64,000 nucleotides of DNA from Streptomyces sp. CB02400 (GCF_001905725.1 NZ_LIWB01000020.1:96942-160941); one strand, 5' to 3'; shown: positions 52,488 to 61,399, numbered from the stretch's first letter. Notes: generated by a model not told the origin, from the sequence alone. A program made the numbers and translations.

Positions 52488-53126
52488 GTGCCCGAAACGA
52501 TCGCCGGGATCGCGATCCCGGATACTGCCCTGGTCCGCGAGGCCGGCGCGCTTGTGCGCCAGGCGGCGGACGACACCTTGTTCCACCATTCCCGCCGGGT
52601 GTTCCTGTGGGGAGTGCTCAAGAGCGCCGCCCGGGGGCTTGAGGTGGATCCCGAGCTCGCCTACGTCGGCGGGCTCTTCCACGATCTCGGCCTGACGGAC
52701 GACTACCGCACGAAGGACCGCCGGTTCGAGCTCGACGGTGCGGAGGTGGCGTACGCGTTCCTTCGGGACCACGGCCGCTCCGAGGAGGAGGCGCGCAACG
52801 TCTGGCTGGCGATCGCGCTGCACACCACGCCGGAGGTTCCGCTCCACCTGGCGCCCGAGGTCGCCGTGGTGACCCTGGGCGTCGAGACCGACGTCCTGGG
52901 CCTGGGGCTCGACGAGATCACGCCGGAGCAGCGTGCGGAGGTGGTGGCCGTCCACCCGCGGCCGGACTTCAAGAGGCGCATCCTCCAGGCGTTCTACGAC
53001 GGCATGTCCGACCGGCCCCGGACCACGTTCGGCACGATGAACGACGACGTGCTCGCCCACTTCGACCCGTCGTTCCGGCGTGAGGATTTCGTCCGGATCA
53101 TTCGGGAGAACGCCTGGCCCGAGTGA
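52488..53126 (+). CDS. HD-domain protein similar to cyanamide hydratase
   Basis: 212 residues from GTG 52488, with GAGGAGG upstream. An in-frame ATG at 52437 lies farther up without such a site. Metal-binding HD set: HHSRRVFLWG, GLFHDLGLTDDY, then RRFELDGAEVAYAFLRDHG and WLAIALHTTPE, the arrangement seen in cyanamide hydratase and relatives, which add water to a nitrile-like bond. It is followed 149 bp later by a GlxA-type regulator on the same strand. GlxA-type regulators often pair with nitrile or isonitrile hydratases, so a related substrate is a reasonable guess. Confidence 0.82.
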   Translation: MPETIAGIAIPDTALVREAGALVRQAADDTLFHHSRRVFLWGVLKSAARGLEVDPELAYVGGLFHDLGLTDDYRTKDRRFELDGAEVAYAFLRDHGRSEEEARNVWLAIALHTTPEVPLHLAPEVAVVTLGVETDVLGLGLDEITPEQRAEVVAVHPRPDFKRRILQAFYDGMSDRPRTTFGTMNDDVLAHFDPSFRREDFVRIIRENAWPE

Positions 53127-53274
53127 CCTGATCGGCGACGCTGCAGCGGTGATGGGGAGGGCGTCGACCGGCGGGGCGCTCCGGCCGGCGGTCCTGGGCA
53201 GGGGCCGGCGCCTGAGCCCCGAGGCCCCGCCTTCGGACATCCTGGGAGGGAGCAGGGAGAGGAGCGGACAGCCC

Positions 53275-54246
53275 ATGACGGATCACCGTGTGGCGTTCCT
53301 GGTGTTCGACGGCATGAAGATGCTGGACGTATCGGGCCCCGCGGAGGTGTTCGCCGAGGCGAACACGTTCGGCGCCCGGTACACGCTGTGCTACGCCTCG
53401 CCATCCGGCGAGCCGGTGCGCACGTCGATCGGCACACGCCTGGCGGTGGACTCGAGCGCGGCCGACCTCGAGGACGTCGAAACGCTCGTGGTCACGGGTG
53501 GGGATCGACTCGTCACCGAGCCGATCCCCACGATGCTGTCCGACGCCGTCCGGCAGCTGCGTACCCGCGTGAGCAGGCTGGTCTCCATATGTACGGGTTC
53601 ATTCGTTCTCGCCGCCGCCGACATACTGTCGGGGCGTCGCGCGACCACCCACTGGCGACACGCCCCGCTGCTCGCCCGCGCCTACCCCGACATCCAGGTC
53701 GAGCCGGATTCACTCTTCGTCCAGGACGGTGACGTCATCACGTCGGCCGGCATCAGCTCCGGGATCGACCTGGCGCTCTCCATCGTCGAACACGACCACG
53801 GAGCGGACCTCGCCCGCGACGTCGCCCGCAATCTGGTCATGTTCATGCAGCGCCCTGGAGGTCAGTCCCAGTTCTCCGCACCGCTGAAGGTCCGGGTGCC
53901 GCGCACCCCCGCGCTGCGTGCGGTCACCGACCTGGTCGCGGCGCAGCCTGCGCTCAAGCACAGCACCGACTCGCTGGCGGACCTCGCCGGGGTGAGCCCC
54001 CGGCACCTCACCCGGCTGTTCAGCGCCGAACTCGGCACGACACCCGGTAAGTTCGTCGAGACCGTGCGACTGGACCACGCGAAGGCCCTGCTCGACGCCG
54101 GTCACGGCGTGGCCGAAACCGCTCGGGTGGCGGGTTTCGGCAGCGCCGAGACATTGCGGCGGACGTTCGTGGCCCGGTTCGGCGTCCCGCCGGCTCACTA
54201 CCGCGCCCGGTTCGCGACCACGCGTCCCGATCCCCGCCCTCGGTAG
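53275..54246 (+). CDS. GlxA-family AraC-type regulator with DJ-1/PfpI domain
   Basis: 323 residues from ATG 53275. DJ-1/PfpI-like part (residues 4-190) with VAFLVFDGMKMLDVSGPAEV and the elbow VSICTGSFVLAAADIL. AraC part (about 215-312) with SLADLAGVSPRHLTRLF and ETARVAGFGSAETLRR. It is an uninterrupted, normal-length member, unlike many neighbours. Likely regulator of the HD-domain gene before it. It differs clearly from the paralogue at 39543. Confidence 0.93.
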   Translation: MTDHRVAFLVFDGMKMLDVSGPAEVFAEANTFGARYTLCYASPSGEPVRTSIGTRLAVDSSAADLEDVETLVVTGGDRLVTEPIPTMLSDAVRQLRTRVSRLVSICTGSFVLAAADILSGRRATTHWRHAPLLARAYPDIQVEPDSLFVQDGDVITSAGISSGIDLALSIVEHDHGADLARDVARNLVMFMQRPGGQSQFSAPLKVRVPRTPALRAVTDLVAAQPALKHSTDSLADLAGVSPRHLTRLFSAELGTTPGKFVETVRLDHAKALLDAGHGVAETARVAGFGSAETLRRTFVARFGVPPAHYRARFATTRPDPRPR

Positions 54247-54267
54247 GACCTGGCCCGCAGCAGGTCC
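54246..54267 (+). terminator. Possible terminator of the GlxA-type gene
   Basis: GGACCTG (54246-54252) pairs with CAGGTCC (54261-54267) across 8 bases, starting at the stop codon. Short stem, no U-tract. Confidence 0.5.
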
Positions 54268-54339
54268 AGGCGTGTCCGGCGGCAGGGATCACTCGCCGCC
54301 GGCTCCATCGGCCTGCGTCCGTGGCGGCCGGACGTGCCG

Positions 54340-54579
54340 TCATTTCCGGTGGCCGGCCGTCACCAGGGAGCCGTCGATGAGGTAGCGCAGCCGGGAGCGG
54401 GCGGTGATGCCCAGCCTGGGGAAGCTGCGGTAGAGGTGCGAGCCGACTGTGCGCGGGGAGCCGATGCCGGAACCGATCGGTGTCGCGGCCTCCACCAGTT
54501 CGCGCAGTTGGCGATCACCGCACAGCGCCGGCGATGTGGACACGGCGCCGTGGGCGGCCAGGCGGGCACCGCGGGTCAT
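54340..54579 (-). pseudogene. C-terminal remnant of a LuxR-type regulator
   Basis: About 79 residues from an accidental ATG. Only the end is recognisable: SPRTVGSHLYRSFPRLGITARSRL, the second half of the LuxR helix-turn-helix. The remainder of the regulator, including the usual sensor domain, is absent. Confidence 0.72.
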
Positions 54580-54922
54580 GCCAGGACTCCTCACCTGTGC
54601 CTCCGGCCGGACATCCGCCTTCCGCGCGTCCACTTCGACGGACACCCCGGCGAAAGCTGCCGCCGCCCTCTCACGCCGAGGCCGGCGATCCTCCGTCATC
54701 CCCGAGCACGTCCGCCAGGTCCGCACCGCCGACCGGACGAGCCCGGCCCCCTGACGCCCGGACGATTCCCGGTTCCGGGCCCCCGGCATCGCACCTTTTA
54801 CGGTGCCGGACGGGTCAGGACAGGACAAAAGCGCCCGATTTGGAGCGGCCCCGGACCATGCCCGACCATGGGCGCCGTCCCGGCGATCCCGGGCAGCAGT
54901 TCGAAGAGAGGCGCACCACCCC
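54580..54922. other. Intergenic region before the amino-acid permease
   Basis: No gene-like frame with motifs. A GCACC-TTTTAC-GGTGC hairpin lies near 54791-54806, and an AT-richer patch near 54828-54845 is the most promoter-like part for the permease. Confidence 0.4.
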
Positions 54923-56332
54923 ATGCACGTCACCGGAACCGTCCCCCCACCGGCTCCGGCCCCGCAGGAGACCCCCGCGGCCCCCGCCGACACCACCGGT
55001 CACCCCGGCCGACACGCCCGCCGTTTCGGGCTGCCCGTCGCCACCGCCCTGGTCATGGGCAACATCATCGGCGGCGGCATCTTCCTGCTCCCGGCCTCCG
55101 TCGCCCCGTACGGCACGATCAGCCTGCTCGCCTTCGGTGTCCTGACCGTCGGCGCCATCGCCCTCGCCCTGGTCTTCGGCCGGCTCGCCGAACGGGACCC
55201 GCGCACCGGCGGCCCGTACGTCTACGCCCGTGAGGCCTTCGGCGACTTCGCCGGCTTCCTCGCCGCCTGGGCGTACTGGATCACCACCTGGGTGTCCAAC
55301 GCGGCCCTCGCCGTCGCCGCCGTCGGCTACCTCGACGTCCTGATCCCGGTGAACGACCACCGCTGGACCGCCTGCCTCGCCGCCCTCGTCCTGCAGTGGC
55401 TGCCCGCGCTCGCCAACTTCGCCGGCACCCGGTACGTCGGCGCCGTGCAGCTGGTGTCCACCGTGCTGAAGTTCGTGCCGCTGCTGCTCGTCGCCGTCGG
55501 CGGGCTGTTCTTCTTCGATCCGGACAACCTCGGTCCCTTCCACGCCGGAGGCGGCAGCGCGATCGGCGCGGTGTCCGCCTCGGCCGCCATCCTGCTCTTC
55601 TCCTACCTCGGCGTGGAGTCCGCCGCCGTCAGCGCGGGCGAGGTCAAGGATCCTCGGCGCACCGTGGGACGCGCCACCGTCATCGGCACCGCGGGCGCGG
55701 CTCTCGTCTACCTGCTGGGCACACTCTCCGTCTTCGGCACGGTCGCCCACGACCGCCTGGTCGACTCCGGCGCGCCCTTCTCGGACGCCGTCAACGCCAT
55801 GTTCGGCGGCGCCTGGGGCGGCTGGGCCGTGGCGCTGGCCGCGCTCGTGTCGATGACCGGCTGCCTCAACGGCTGGACGCTGCTCAGTGCCCAGACCCCG
55901 TACGCGGCGGCGAAGGACGGGCTGTTCCCCGCCGCGTTCGCGCGCAGGCGGCGCGGAGTGCCCACGGTCGGCGTCGGTGTCACCGTCGTCCTCGCCTCAC
56001 TGCTGACCGTCTACAACTACACCTCCGGCTCGGCGAAGGTCTTCGAGGTCCTGGTCCTCGTCACCACGTTCACCGCGACCGTGCCGTACCTGCTGGCCAC
56101 CGCCGCACAGATCTTCCACCTCCTCTCCGGGCACCGCGACCGCGTCGACCGCGCACGGCTGGCACGCGACGCCGTGATCGCCTCGGTCGCGGCCGCGTTC
56201 TCGCTGTGGCTGGTCGCGGGCGCCGGATACGCGGCCGTCTACCAAGGCGTGCTGTTCCTGCTCGCGGGCGTGCTGGTCCACGCGGTGATGGCGGCCCGCA
56301 AGCAGCGACCGAAGGCGCCGGCCGGCGGGTAG
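54923..56332 (+). CDS. APC-family amino acid permease
   Basis: 469 residues from ATG 54923. A polar N-terminus of 35 residues is followed by twelve hydrophobic helices. The first carries the family's unwound Gly motif (ATALVMGNIIGGGIFLLPAS). Others are FSYLGVESAAVSAGEVKDP and GWTLLSAQTPYAAAKDGLFP, typical of AdiC/PotE/CadB-like antiporters. It probably exchanges an amino acid with its product or proton. No decarboxylase gene lies beside it, so the substrate is open. Confidence 0.92.
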   Translation: MHVTGTVPPPAPAPQETPAAPADTTGHPGRHARRFGLPVATALVMGNIIGGGIFLLPASVAPYGTISLLAFGVLTVGAIALALVFGRLAERDPRTGGPYVYAREAFGDFAGFLAAWAYWITTWVSNAALAVAAVGYLDVLIPVNDHRWTACLAALVLQWLPALANFAGTRYVGAVQLVSTVLKFVPLLLVAVGGLFFFDPDNLGPFHAGGGSAIGAVSASAAILLFSYLGVESAAVSAGEVKDPRRTVGRATVIGTAGAALVYLLGTLSVFGTVAHDRLVDSGAPFSDAVNAMFGGAWGGWAVALAALVSMTGCLNGWTLLSAQTPYAAAKDGLFPAAFARRRRGVPTVGVGVTVVLASLLTVYNYTSGSAKVFEVLVLVTTFTATVPYLLATAAQIFHLLSGHRDRVDRARLARDAVIASVAAAFSLWLVAGAGYAAVYQGVLFLLAGVLVHAVMAARKQRPKAPAGG

Positions 56333-56552
56333 TGACGCGTCACCGCGCAGTCATCAGCAACCGGCTCACGCCGGGAGCGTGCGTGGCGTGTCCCGGCGGG
56401 CTCGTGGATCGTTGGCTGGTGGGAACCCGTGCACTCCATCGCTCCCGAGGAGCCCCCGCGGCCAGTTCGAGCCCGCTGTACGCCGACCGGGACGAGGGCC
56501 CGCCGCCCCTTTGGTGTCCGTTCGCCGAACGTACGCACGCCCGGGCGCGGAC

Positions 56553-56740
56553 GTGAGGCGGCGGCCGGCGGTGGTGCTGCGCGTCATGGCGGTCCGCAAG
56601 AGCTTCGGGTCCCGGCAGGTCCTGCGCGGGGTCGGCTTCGAGGCGCGGGCGGGGCAGCTGGTGGGCATCGTCGGGGAGAACGGCGCCGGGAAGACCACCC
56701 TGCTGCGCGTCCTCAGCGGCGACCTGCGTCTCTTCCAGAT
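56553..56740 (+). pseudogene. N-terminal stub of an ABC ATPase
   Basis: From GTG 56553 the frame reads MAVRKSFGSRQVLRGVGFEA and Walker A GIVGENGAGKTTLLRVLSGD, then homology ends near 56735. Signature motif and Walker B are absent. The same frame runs on to 57440 only as antisense-like noise over the next gene. Confidence 0.75.
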
Positions 56741-56832
56741 CGCCTACCGTCTGCGCGGGACACGAACGGGTGCGGTGACGGTTTCGGCTCGGACCGCCGG
56801 CGGTCAGAAGGAAGTGAGGAAGGAGATCCGCC

Positions 56833-57390
56833 ATGCCGACACAGGGACCCGAAGAACAACCCGCGGCCGAGCTCGACGCCCGCTACAGCTCCGCGCTCAA
56901 TCCCCACCCGGGCGCCGCGGAGGTCACCGCCACCGAGTGGGCCGAGGCCCGACAGCGGTTGGAGACCACGGAGATCTTCTGGGTGTCCACGGTGCGGCCC
57001 GACGGGCGGCTGCACGTCACACCCGTGATCACCGCCTGGCACGACGGCGTGCTCTACTTCTCCACCGGGCCGGGAGAGCAGAAGGCGAGGAACCTCGCTC
57101 ACGACGCCCACTGCGCGCTGACCACCGGCGGGAACTCGCTCACCGAAGGGCTCGACCTGGTGGTCGAGGGCAAGGCCGTGCCGGTTACGGATCCGGCGGT
57201 GCTGGAGGAGGTGATCGCCGCGTTCGAGGCGAAGTACGGGCCGCACATCACCTCACCCCAGGGCACCTTCCACGGGATCGGGGGCGCGTTCCGGAAGGGG
57301 GACGCGGTGGTGTACGCGGTGGCCCCGGTCACGGCGTACGGCTTCGGCCGGGACCACGGGGTCTACACCCATACCCGGTGGGTGTTCTGA
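56833..57390 (+). CDS. Pyridoxamine 5'-phosphate oxidase-like flavin-binding protein
   Basis: 185 residues from ATG 56833, with GAAGGAG upstream. Split-barrel fold: TEIFWVSTVRPDGRLHVTPV, WHDGVLYFSTGPGEQKARNL and VVEGKAVPVTD. These bind FMN or F420 and reduce or oxidise small molecules. The true vitamin B6 enzyme is longer and has other motifs, so a PPOX-like F420/FMN reductase role is likelier. Followed by a clear stem-loop. Confidence 0.88.
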   Translation: MPTQGPEEQPAAELDARYSSALNPHPGAAEVTATEWAEARQRLETTEIFWVSTVRPDGRLHVTPVITAWHDGVLYFSTGPGEQKARNLAHDAHCALTTGGNSLTEGLDLVVEGKAVPVTDPAVLEEVIAAFEAKYGPHITSPQGTFHGIGGAFRKGDAVVYAVAPVTAYGFGRDHGVYTHTRWVF

Positions 57391-57403
57391 GCGGTGGTCG
57401 GGA

Positions 57404-57428
57404 CAGCAGGAGTCCGCAGGTCCTGCTG
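57404..57428 (+). terminator. Terminator of the PPOX-like gene
   Basis: CAGCAGGA (57404-57411) pairs perfectly with TCCTGCTG (57421-57428) across 9 bases, 14 bases past the stop. Confidence 0.75.
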
Positions 57429-57500
57429 CCCGGGGCGTGAACCGTCCGGCCGGGACGAATCGGCACGGGGGAAGGGGACGGATCCGGTGAACGACGGTGA

Positions 57501-57519
57501 GCAGTAACGGAGTTACTGC
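57501..57519. promoter_or_regulatory. Perfect inverted repeat, candidate operator
   Basis: GCAGTAAC-GGA-GTTACTGC, two perfect 8-bp arms with a 3-bp spacer, 71 bp before the start of the next plus-strand frame. The binding factor is unknown. Confidence 0.55.
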
Positions 57520-57589
57520 GAAACGGCGCGACGCCCGTCCGCGCTGAACGTCAGGCCGCGCCGTGAGGAAGGGGGGCGGCGTCCACCTG

Positions 57590-58258
57590 ATGGCGATCAC
57601 CGTCGCGTACCGAAAGGCCAGGATCCGCGTCCCGCCCTGCGCCCGGTGCAGGAAGGCCTGGCGCCCCGCGCTCCGCTCCCGGATGCCGGCCGTGTGGAGC
57701 CTGGTCCTCGCGCTCATCCTGGTGCCGTCCGCGCTCATCATGGGCGGACTGACGGCCTGGTACTACGATTCGGGCGTGGTGTTCGCGATCGCCGCCGGCA
57801 TCGGGGGGATTGCCGTCGCGGTGGGTCTTCCGGCGTACCGCGCCCAGGACAGACACCCCGAGGGCCTGCGCCATCCGCACAGCCATCCCGACGTGGTGGC
57901 CCTCACCGACAGCGGCTTCGGCACCCTCGACCAGGGCCCGCTCAAGGCTTCTCGCCGCGCGCGTACGGGCCGAGGAGATCTCGGAACGCGGCGTCACCGG
58001 GGGGCTCGAACTCCTTGGTGTCCGCGCCGCGTTCGACGAACGGTGTGCACGCTGCGGCGGTGCGGGCGGCCATGTGGTGGGTGCCGAGCAGGCGGCCGGT
58101 ACGGGCCTCCAGGACCCGTACCTCGTACCGGCCCTCGTAGTGGGAGATCTCCCGGCTCGCCTCGGCGGGCTCCTCGTACCGGCACACCCTCAGGAGCTTG
58201 CCCATCCCCTCGTACCGGGCGCAGGCGACGAGTTGTACCCGCTCGGGCAGTGGCGTGA
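57590..58258 (+). CDS. Small membrane protein with CARC motif, 3' end doubtful
   Basis: From ATG 57590, with AGGAAGGGG upstream. The first 120 residues look real: PPCARCRKAW (a two-Cys knuckle), two hydrophobic helices (WSLVLALILVPSALIMGGL and VVFAIAAGIGGIAVAVGLP) and a polar tail ending TDSGFGTLDQGPLK. After about 57945 the frame runs antisense through the gene at 57942-58625 and becomes Arg-rich, so the native stop has probably been lost or shifted. Function unknown. Confidence 0.5.
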   Translation: MAITVAYRKARIRVPPCARCRKAWRPALRSRMPAVWSLVLALILVPSALIMGGLTAWYYDSGVVFAIAAGIGGIAVAVGLPAYRAQDRHPEGLRHPHSHPDVVALTDSGFGTLDQGPLKASRRARTGRGDLGTRRHRGARTPWCPRRVRRTVCTLRRCGRPCGGCRAGGRYGPPGPVPRTGPRSGRSPGSPRRAPRTGTPSGACPSPRTGRRRRVVPARAVA

Positions 58259-58625
58259 ACGGGTCGGCGCGGTCGGAGCCGCCGGCGCCCTCGAACTGGT
58301 GCAGCAGCCCGTTGACATGGACCACCATGGGGCGGGGTCCCGACGCCGACACGCGTGCCGCCCGGGGGACCGGACGGCTCCCGTCCTCCTGGCACAGGCC
58401 GCCGAACGAGAAGAGGTTGAGGCGCGTCTCCACGGGGCTCTCCGGCACGGAGGCCGTCGGAGTGACCGGCCGCCCGGAGGGTCCAGGGGCGACGGAGAAG
58501 GCGGGGGCCGTGGCGGATCCGCCGGTATCGCCGTCGCCACCCGAGGGCCGTGCCAGCAGCCCGATCAGGACCGCGACCCCCGCCAAGGCCACCACCCCGG
58601 CCCAGTAGCGCGCCCGTCCAGCCAC
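57942..58625 (-). CDS. Membrane-anchored protein of unknown function
   Basis: 227 residues from GTG 58625. One N-terminal helix (YWAGVVALAGVAVLIGLLA) is followed by a Pro/Thr/Ser linker and a globular outer part with four Cys (GLCQEDG, VACARYEG, RVCRYEE, AACTPFV), able to form two disulfides. Similar anchored proteins occur in Streptomyces without assigned function. Its 3' end overlaps the doubtful tail of the previous entry by over 300 bases. This gene is the better-supported of the two there. Confidence 0.65.
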   Translation of the reverse strand: MAGRARYWAGVVALAGVAVLIGLLARPSGGDGDTGGSATAPAFSVAPGPSGRPVTPTASVPESPVETRLNLFSFGGLCQEDGSRPVPRAARVSASGPRPMVVHVNGLLHQFEGAGGSDRADPFTPLPERVQLVACARYEGMGKLLRVCRYEEPAEASREISHYEGRYEVRVLEARTGRLLGTHHMAARTAAACTPFVERGADTKEFEPPGDAAFRDLLGPYARGEKP

Positions 58626-58959
58626 CCCGTCCGCCCCCTTCCGGCATCACCGCCCGCCGATCCGCCCTCCTCCGTTACGTCCCGGGCGGCGGAAGGCGGT
58701 GGGACCACCGTAGCCGCTCGGCGCGGACGGCCGGCGGTTGCGACGTCTACTGCGAGCCGACGAGTGAGGAGTTGGAACCGCAGGTGTTCTCGAACCGCTT
58801 GGCCGACGCCGTCGGGCCCGGCGGTCAGGGTTCGTCTCGCGATCTCTGCAGGTACGTGGAACACGGCACCGAGGCGCAGCTGCCGACCCGCTTCCATCCG
58901 GAACGCCAGGACACCACCGCACCAGGATGGATCCGCCTTCTCGAACTGGTGGAGAAGGC

Positions 58960-59072
58960 GGCGGTCCTCGACGTAGCGCAGGGCGACGGCGGCGCATGCC
59001 TCGTTGATCTCGACCGCGTCGATGTCCTCGACGGCCAGGTCGGCCTGGGCGAGCGCCTCGCGGGAGACCGCA
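58960..59072 (-). pseudogene. Thiolase-like fragment
   Basis: In one minus-strand frame the bases read REALAQADLAVEDIDAVEIN and then EACAAVALRYVED, closely like the segment of acetyl-CoA acetyltransferases that carries the NEAF motif, here NEAC. Nothing before or after continues the enzyme. The rest of 58626-59170 holds no recognisable gene. Confidence 0.5.
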
Positions 59073-59115
59073 CGGCACCACCGGAGTCCGGCAGGGGCCG
59101 CCCAGCCGGATCACC

Positions 59116-59143
59116 GGTCGCGGCCGGGCGCCCGGCCGCGACC
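59116..59143 (-). terminator. Terminator of the flavin amine oxidase gene
   Basis: A perfect 28-bp GC palindrome (59116-59128 with 59131-59143), 27 bases past the stop on the minus strand. Confidence 0.8.
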
Positions 59144-59170
59144 CGGAGTCGGGGATGCCGCCCGGCTCGG

Positions 59171-61159
59171 TCAGCCGGTGTGGACCTTCAGAGCGGAGCG
59201 GACGGCGGATTCCAGAGCGCCCTCGATCCAGGCCGGCTTGATCGAGGTGTGGTCCCCCGCGAAGTGCAGGGGTCCTTCGGAGGTGGGGATGTCGGGAAAC
59301 AGCTCTGTGTGCTGGCCGGGGAAGAGCACGGATGCCTCTCCGTAGGCGTAGTGGTCCCGCATCCACGACTGGGTCCGGCATTTGCCGGTGAAGAACACCT
59401 CGCAGCGGCGGCCGAAGACCGCCTGCACTCCGGCGAGGGCGCGCAGACAGCGCTCCTCGTCGGCGTAGGCGTCCCACTTGAGGGCGTCGTCGGACCAGCT
59501 GTAGGAGGCGAGCACGATGCCGCCGTCGCTGCCTTCCATGGGCTGGGCGTGCTCGAAGTACATGAACCGGTTGGCGTTGTCGCTGACAGAGCCGCCACCG
59601 CGGACGTGGGCGGCCTCGACCTCACCCTCCATGGCGGGCCTGAAGGCGGTGAAGCAGTGCTTGTGGTCATCGGGGATCGTCACCCCCAGGTCCTTCACCG
59701 ACTTGTGGGCACCGAGATGTCCGGCGTCCCTGACCTTGCCCGCCCGATACTTTTCGTAGAGGCCGTCCTCGATCGTGTCGAGGGCCCGCTTCCACTGTGC
59801 CTCCGTGAACTCCCACCAGCGCCGGGAGAATTCCAGCAGCACCTTGGTCGCGGCGTCGTAGTGCAACTCCGTGATGGCCCGGCGCTTGCCGTACGACAGC
59901 GGAGGGTCGAATGCGACGTGCCGCAGTCCGGAGAAGGGCACGGTGATGATCGCCTCGTCGCCCTCGAAGACCTCCGTGGTGCCGCCCTTACCCGTCTGGC
60001 AGTCCTCCGAGACGGTGTGCACCCGCACTTTGCCGCCCGCGCGTTCGACGCGTACGGCACGCCGGTCGAGCCGTACCTTTCCCTTCACGGGTGCGTACAG
60101 CGCGTCGGCGAGCAGCGCGGTCCCGCCCTTGATCTCCCAGAACTTGGTCCCGGGGGAGATCAGTGCGCTGGACAGGAAGCTGTGCAGGAAGGAGAGGTGC
60201 AACCGCGAGGTGAGGTTCTGGACGGTGCCGACCAGGTCGATGGTGTTGGTGTCGAGCCCCGCGGCTTCGGTGAGGTAGCGGTACATGGACCAGTGTCCGT
60301 ACTTCTCGAGCACCTCGGTCCACCCGTCGACAAGGGCGGTCCCCTCTTTGCCCCGGACGAGTCGGTGTACGGGTTCGAGCGCGTCGGCGAGGATGGCGGC
60401 GGCGGTCATTTTCCGGTGCGCGCCGGTGACGTTGAAAGTGTCGTTGACCCTTTCCGGGTTCTTCTCGTAGTCGGCCCGGCGCTCATGGATGCCGTTGACG
60501 TGCATCCAGGTGCGATTGGTCTTCGTCGCCGGGTCGTCCGGATCGACGTCCACCAGGTAGAACTCCTGGCGGGGAAGGTCGAACTTCTTCAGCAGGGCCA
60601 TCAGGAGCGGGTGACTGTCCGGCAGCCGCATGGCACCGGCCTCGGCGTACTGCCGGGGATCGGCGAACGGCTGCGCGCCGTTCTCATGGCCGCCCTTGCG
60701 GAAGGTCTTGACGCGGCCGCCGACCCGGTTGCCGTTGGCCTCGATCACGACGACGTCGTGGCCCGCCCGGTTGAGCAGGTCGGCGGCGAGCAGGCCGGCC
60801 GGCCCCGCCCCGACGACCAGTACCCGCTTGGTGGCCTTTCCCCTGCCGGTCGGCAGACCGTTGTCGACGATCTTCACGTAGGCCGGGACCAGGGGCTTGT
60901 CGTGTTCGTCGTGGACCACGACGGCGCGGGCGACCGTCCGGTACGCCTTCGGATCGGTGCCGGGCGGGGCCGCACCCGGCTTGACGGCGGGCGCGGTGGC
61001 GGGACTGAGCGCGGTCGCGGGGGTGGCGGAGGCTGCGGTGAGCCCGACCGCGAGCGCCGAGGCGCCGGTCGCCGTGACCACGGTGCGCCGGGAGGGAGTG
61101 GCGTCCTGGTGTGTCGACGGAGTGCTCACGTCCGAGGTGTTCGCGTTCTGAGTGTTCAT
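59171..61159 (-). CDS. Secreted flavin amine/L-amino-acid oxidase (L-glutamate-oxidase-like)
   Basis: 662 residues from ATG 61159. A twin-arginine signal (TPSRRTVVTATG) ends near residue 50. FAD-binding Rossmann motif VLVVGAGPAGLLAADLLN (about 113-130), GNRVGGRVKTF, a central substrate domain, and the C-terminal FAD part FAGDHTSIKPAWIEGALESA. Length, export and overall layout match Streptomyces L-glutamate oxidase and related secreted L-amino-acid oxidases. These release ammonia, a keto acid and hydrogen peroxide outside the cell. Substrate preference cannot be told. Single gene with its own terminator. Confidence 0.88.
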   Translation of the reverse strand: MNTQNANTSDVSTPSTHQDATPSRRTVVTATGASALAVGLTAASATPATALSPATAPAVKPGAAPPGTDPKAYRTVARAVVVHDEHDKPLVPAYVKIVDNGLPTGRGKATKRVLVVGAGPAGLLAADLLNRAGHDVVVIEANGNRVGGRVKTFRKGGHENGAQPFADPRQYAEAGAMRLPDSHPLLMALLKKFDLPRQEFYLVDVDPDDPATKTNRTWMHVNGIHERRADYEKNPERVNDTFNVTGAHRKMTAAAILADALEPVHRLVRGKEGTALVDGWTEVLEKYGHWSMYRYLTEAAGLDTNTIDLVGTVQNLTSRLHLSFLHSFLSSALISPGTKFWEIKGGTALLADALYAPVKGKVRLDRRAVRVERAGGKVRVHTVSEDCQTGKGGTTEVFEGDEAIITVPFSGLRHVAFDPPLSYGKRRAITELHYDAATKVLLEFSRRWWEFTEAQWKRALDTIEDGLYEKYRAGKVRDAGHLGAHKSVKDLGVTIPDDHKHCFTAFRPAMEGEVEAAHVRGGGSVSDNANRFMYFEHAQPMEGSDGGIVLASYSWSDDALKWDAYADEERCLRALAGVQAVFGRRCEVFFTGKCRTQSWMRDHYAYGEASVLFPGQHTELFPDIPTSEGPLHFAGDHTSIKPAWIEGALESAVRSALKVHTG

Positions 61160-61399
61160 CGCGCATCACTCTTGGTGCGCGAGCGGCACGCGGGGTAGCG
61201 CCTTCACACGGACGTGCCGCTCAAACCACCCGAACGGGTCTGCGGTCCGTGCCCATGTTCACCAGGGACTCGCGCTCCCGCGTGAGTGGAGTTCGGCAAG
61301 GCGGAGGACGGTACCGGATCCAGGCGACCGGGCCCACCGACGAGGGGAAGGCCGCACCCGACGGCCGTCCCCTCCGTTGGCGGAACTCAGCGACGGCGC

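Noticed and set aside
58550..61198. 882-residue plus-strand frame over the amine oxidase
   Set aside because: Antisense shadow of a clearly real flavoprotein gene. No domain, no start signal.
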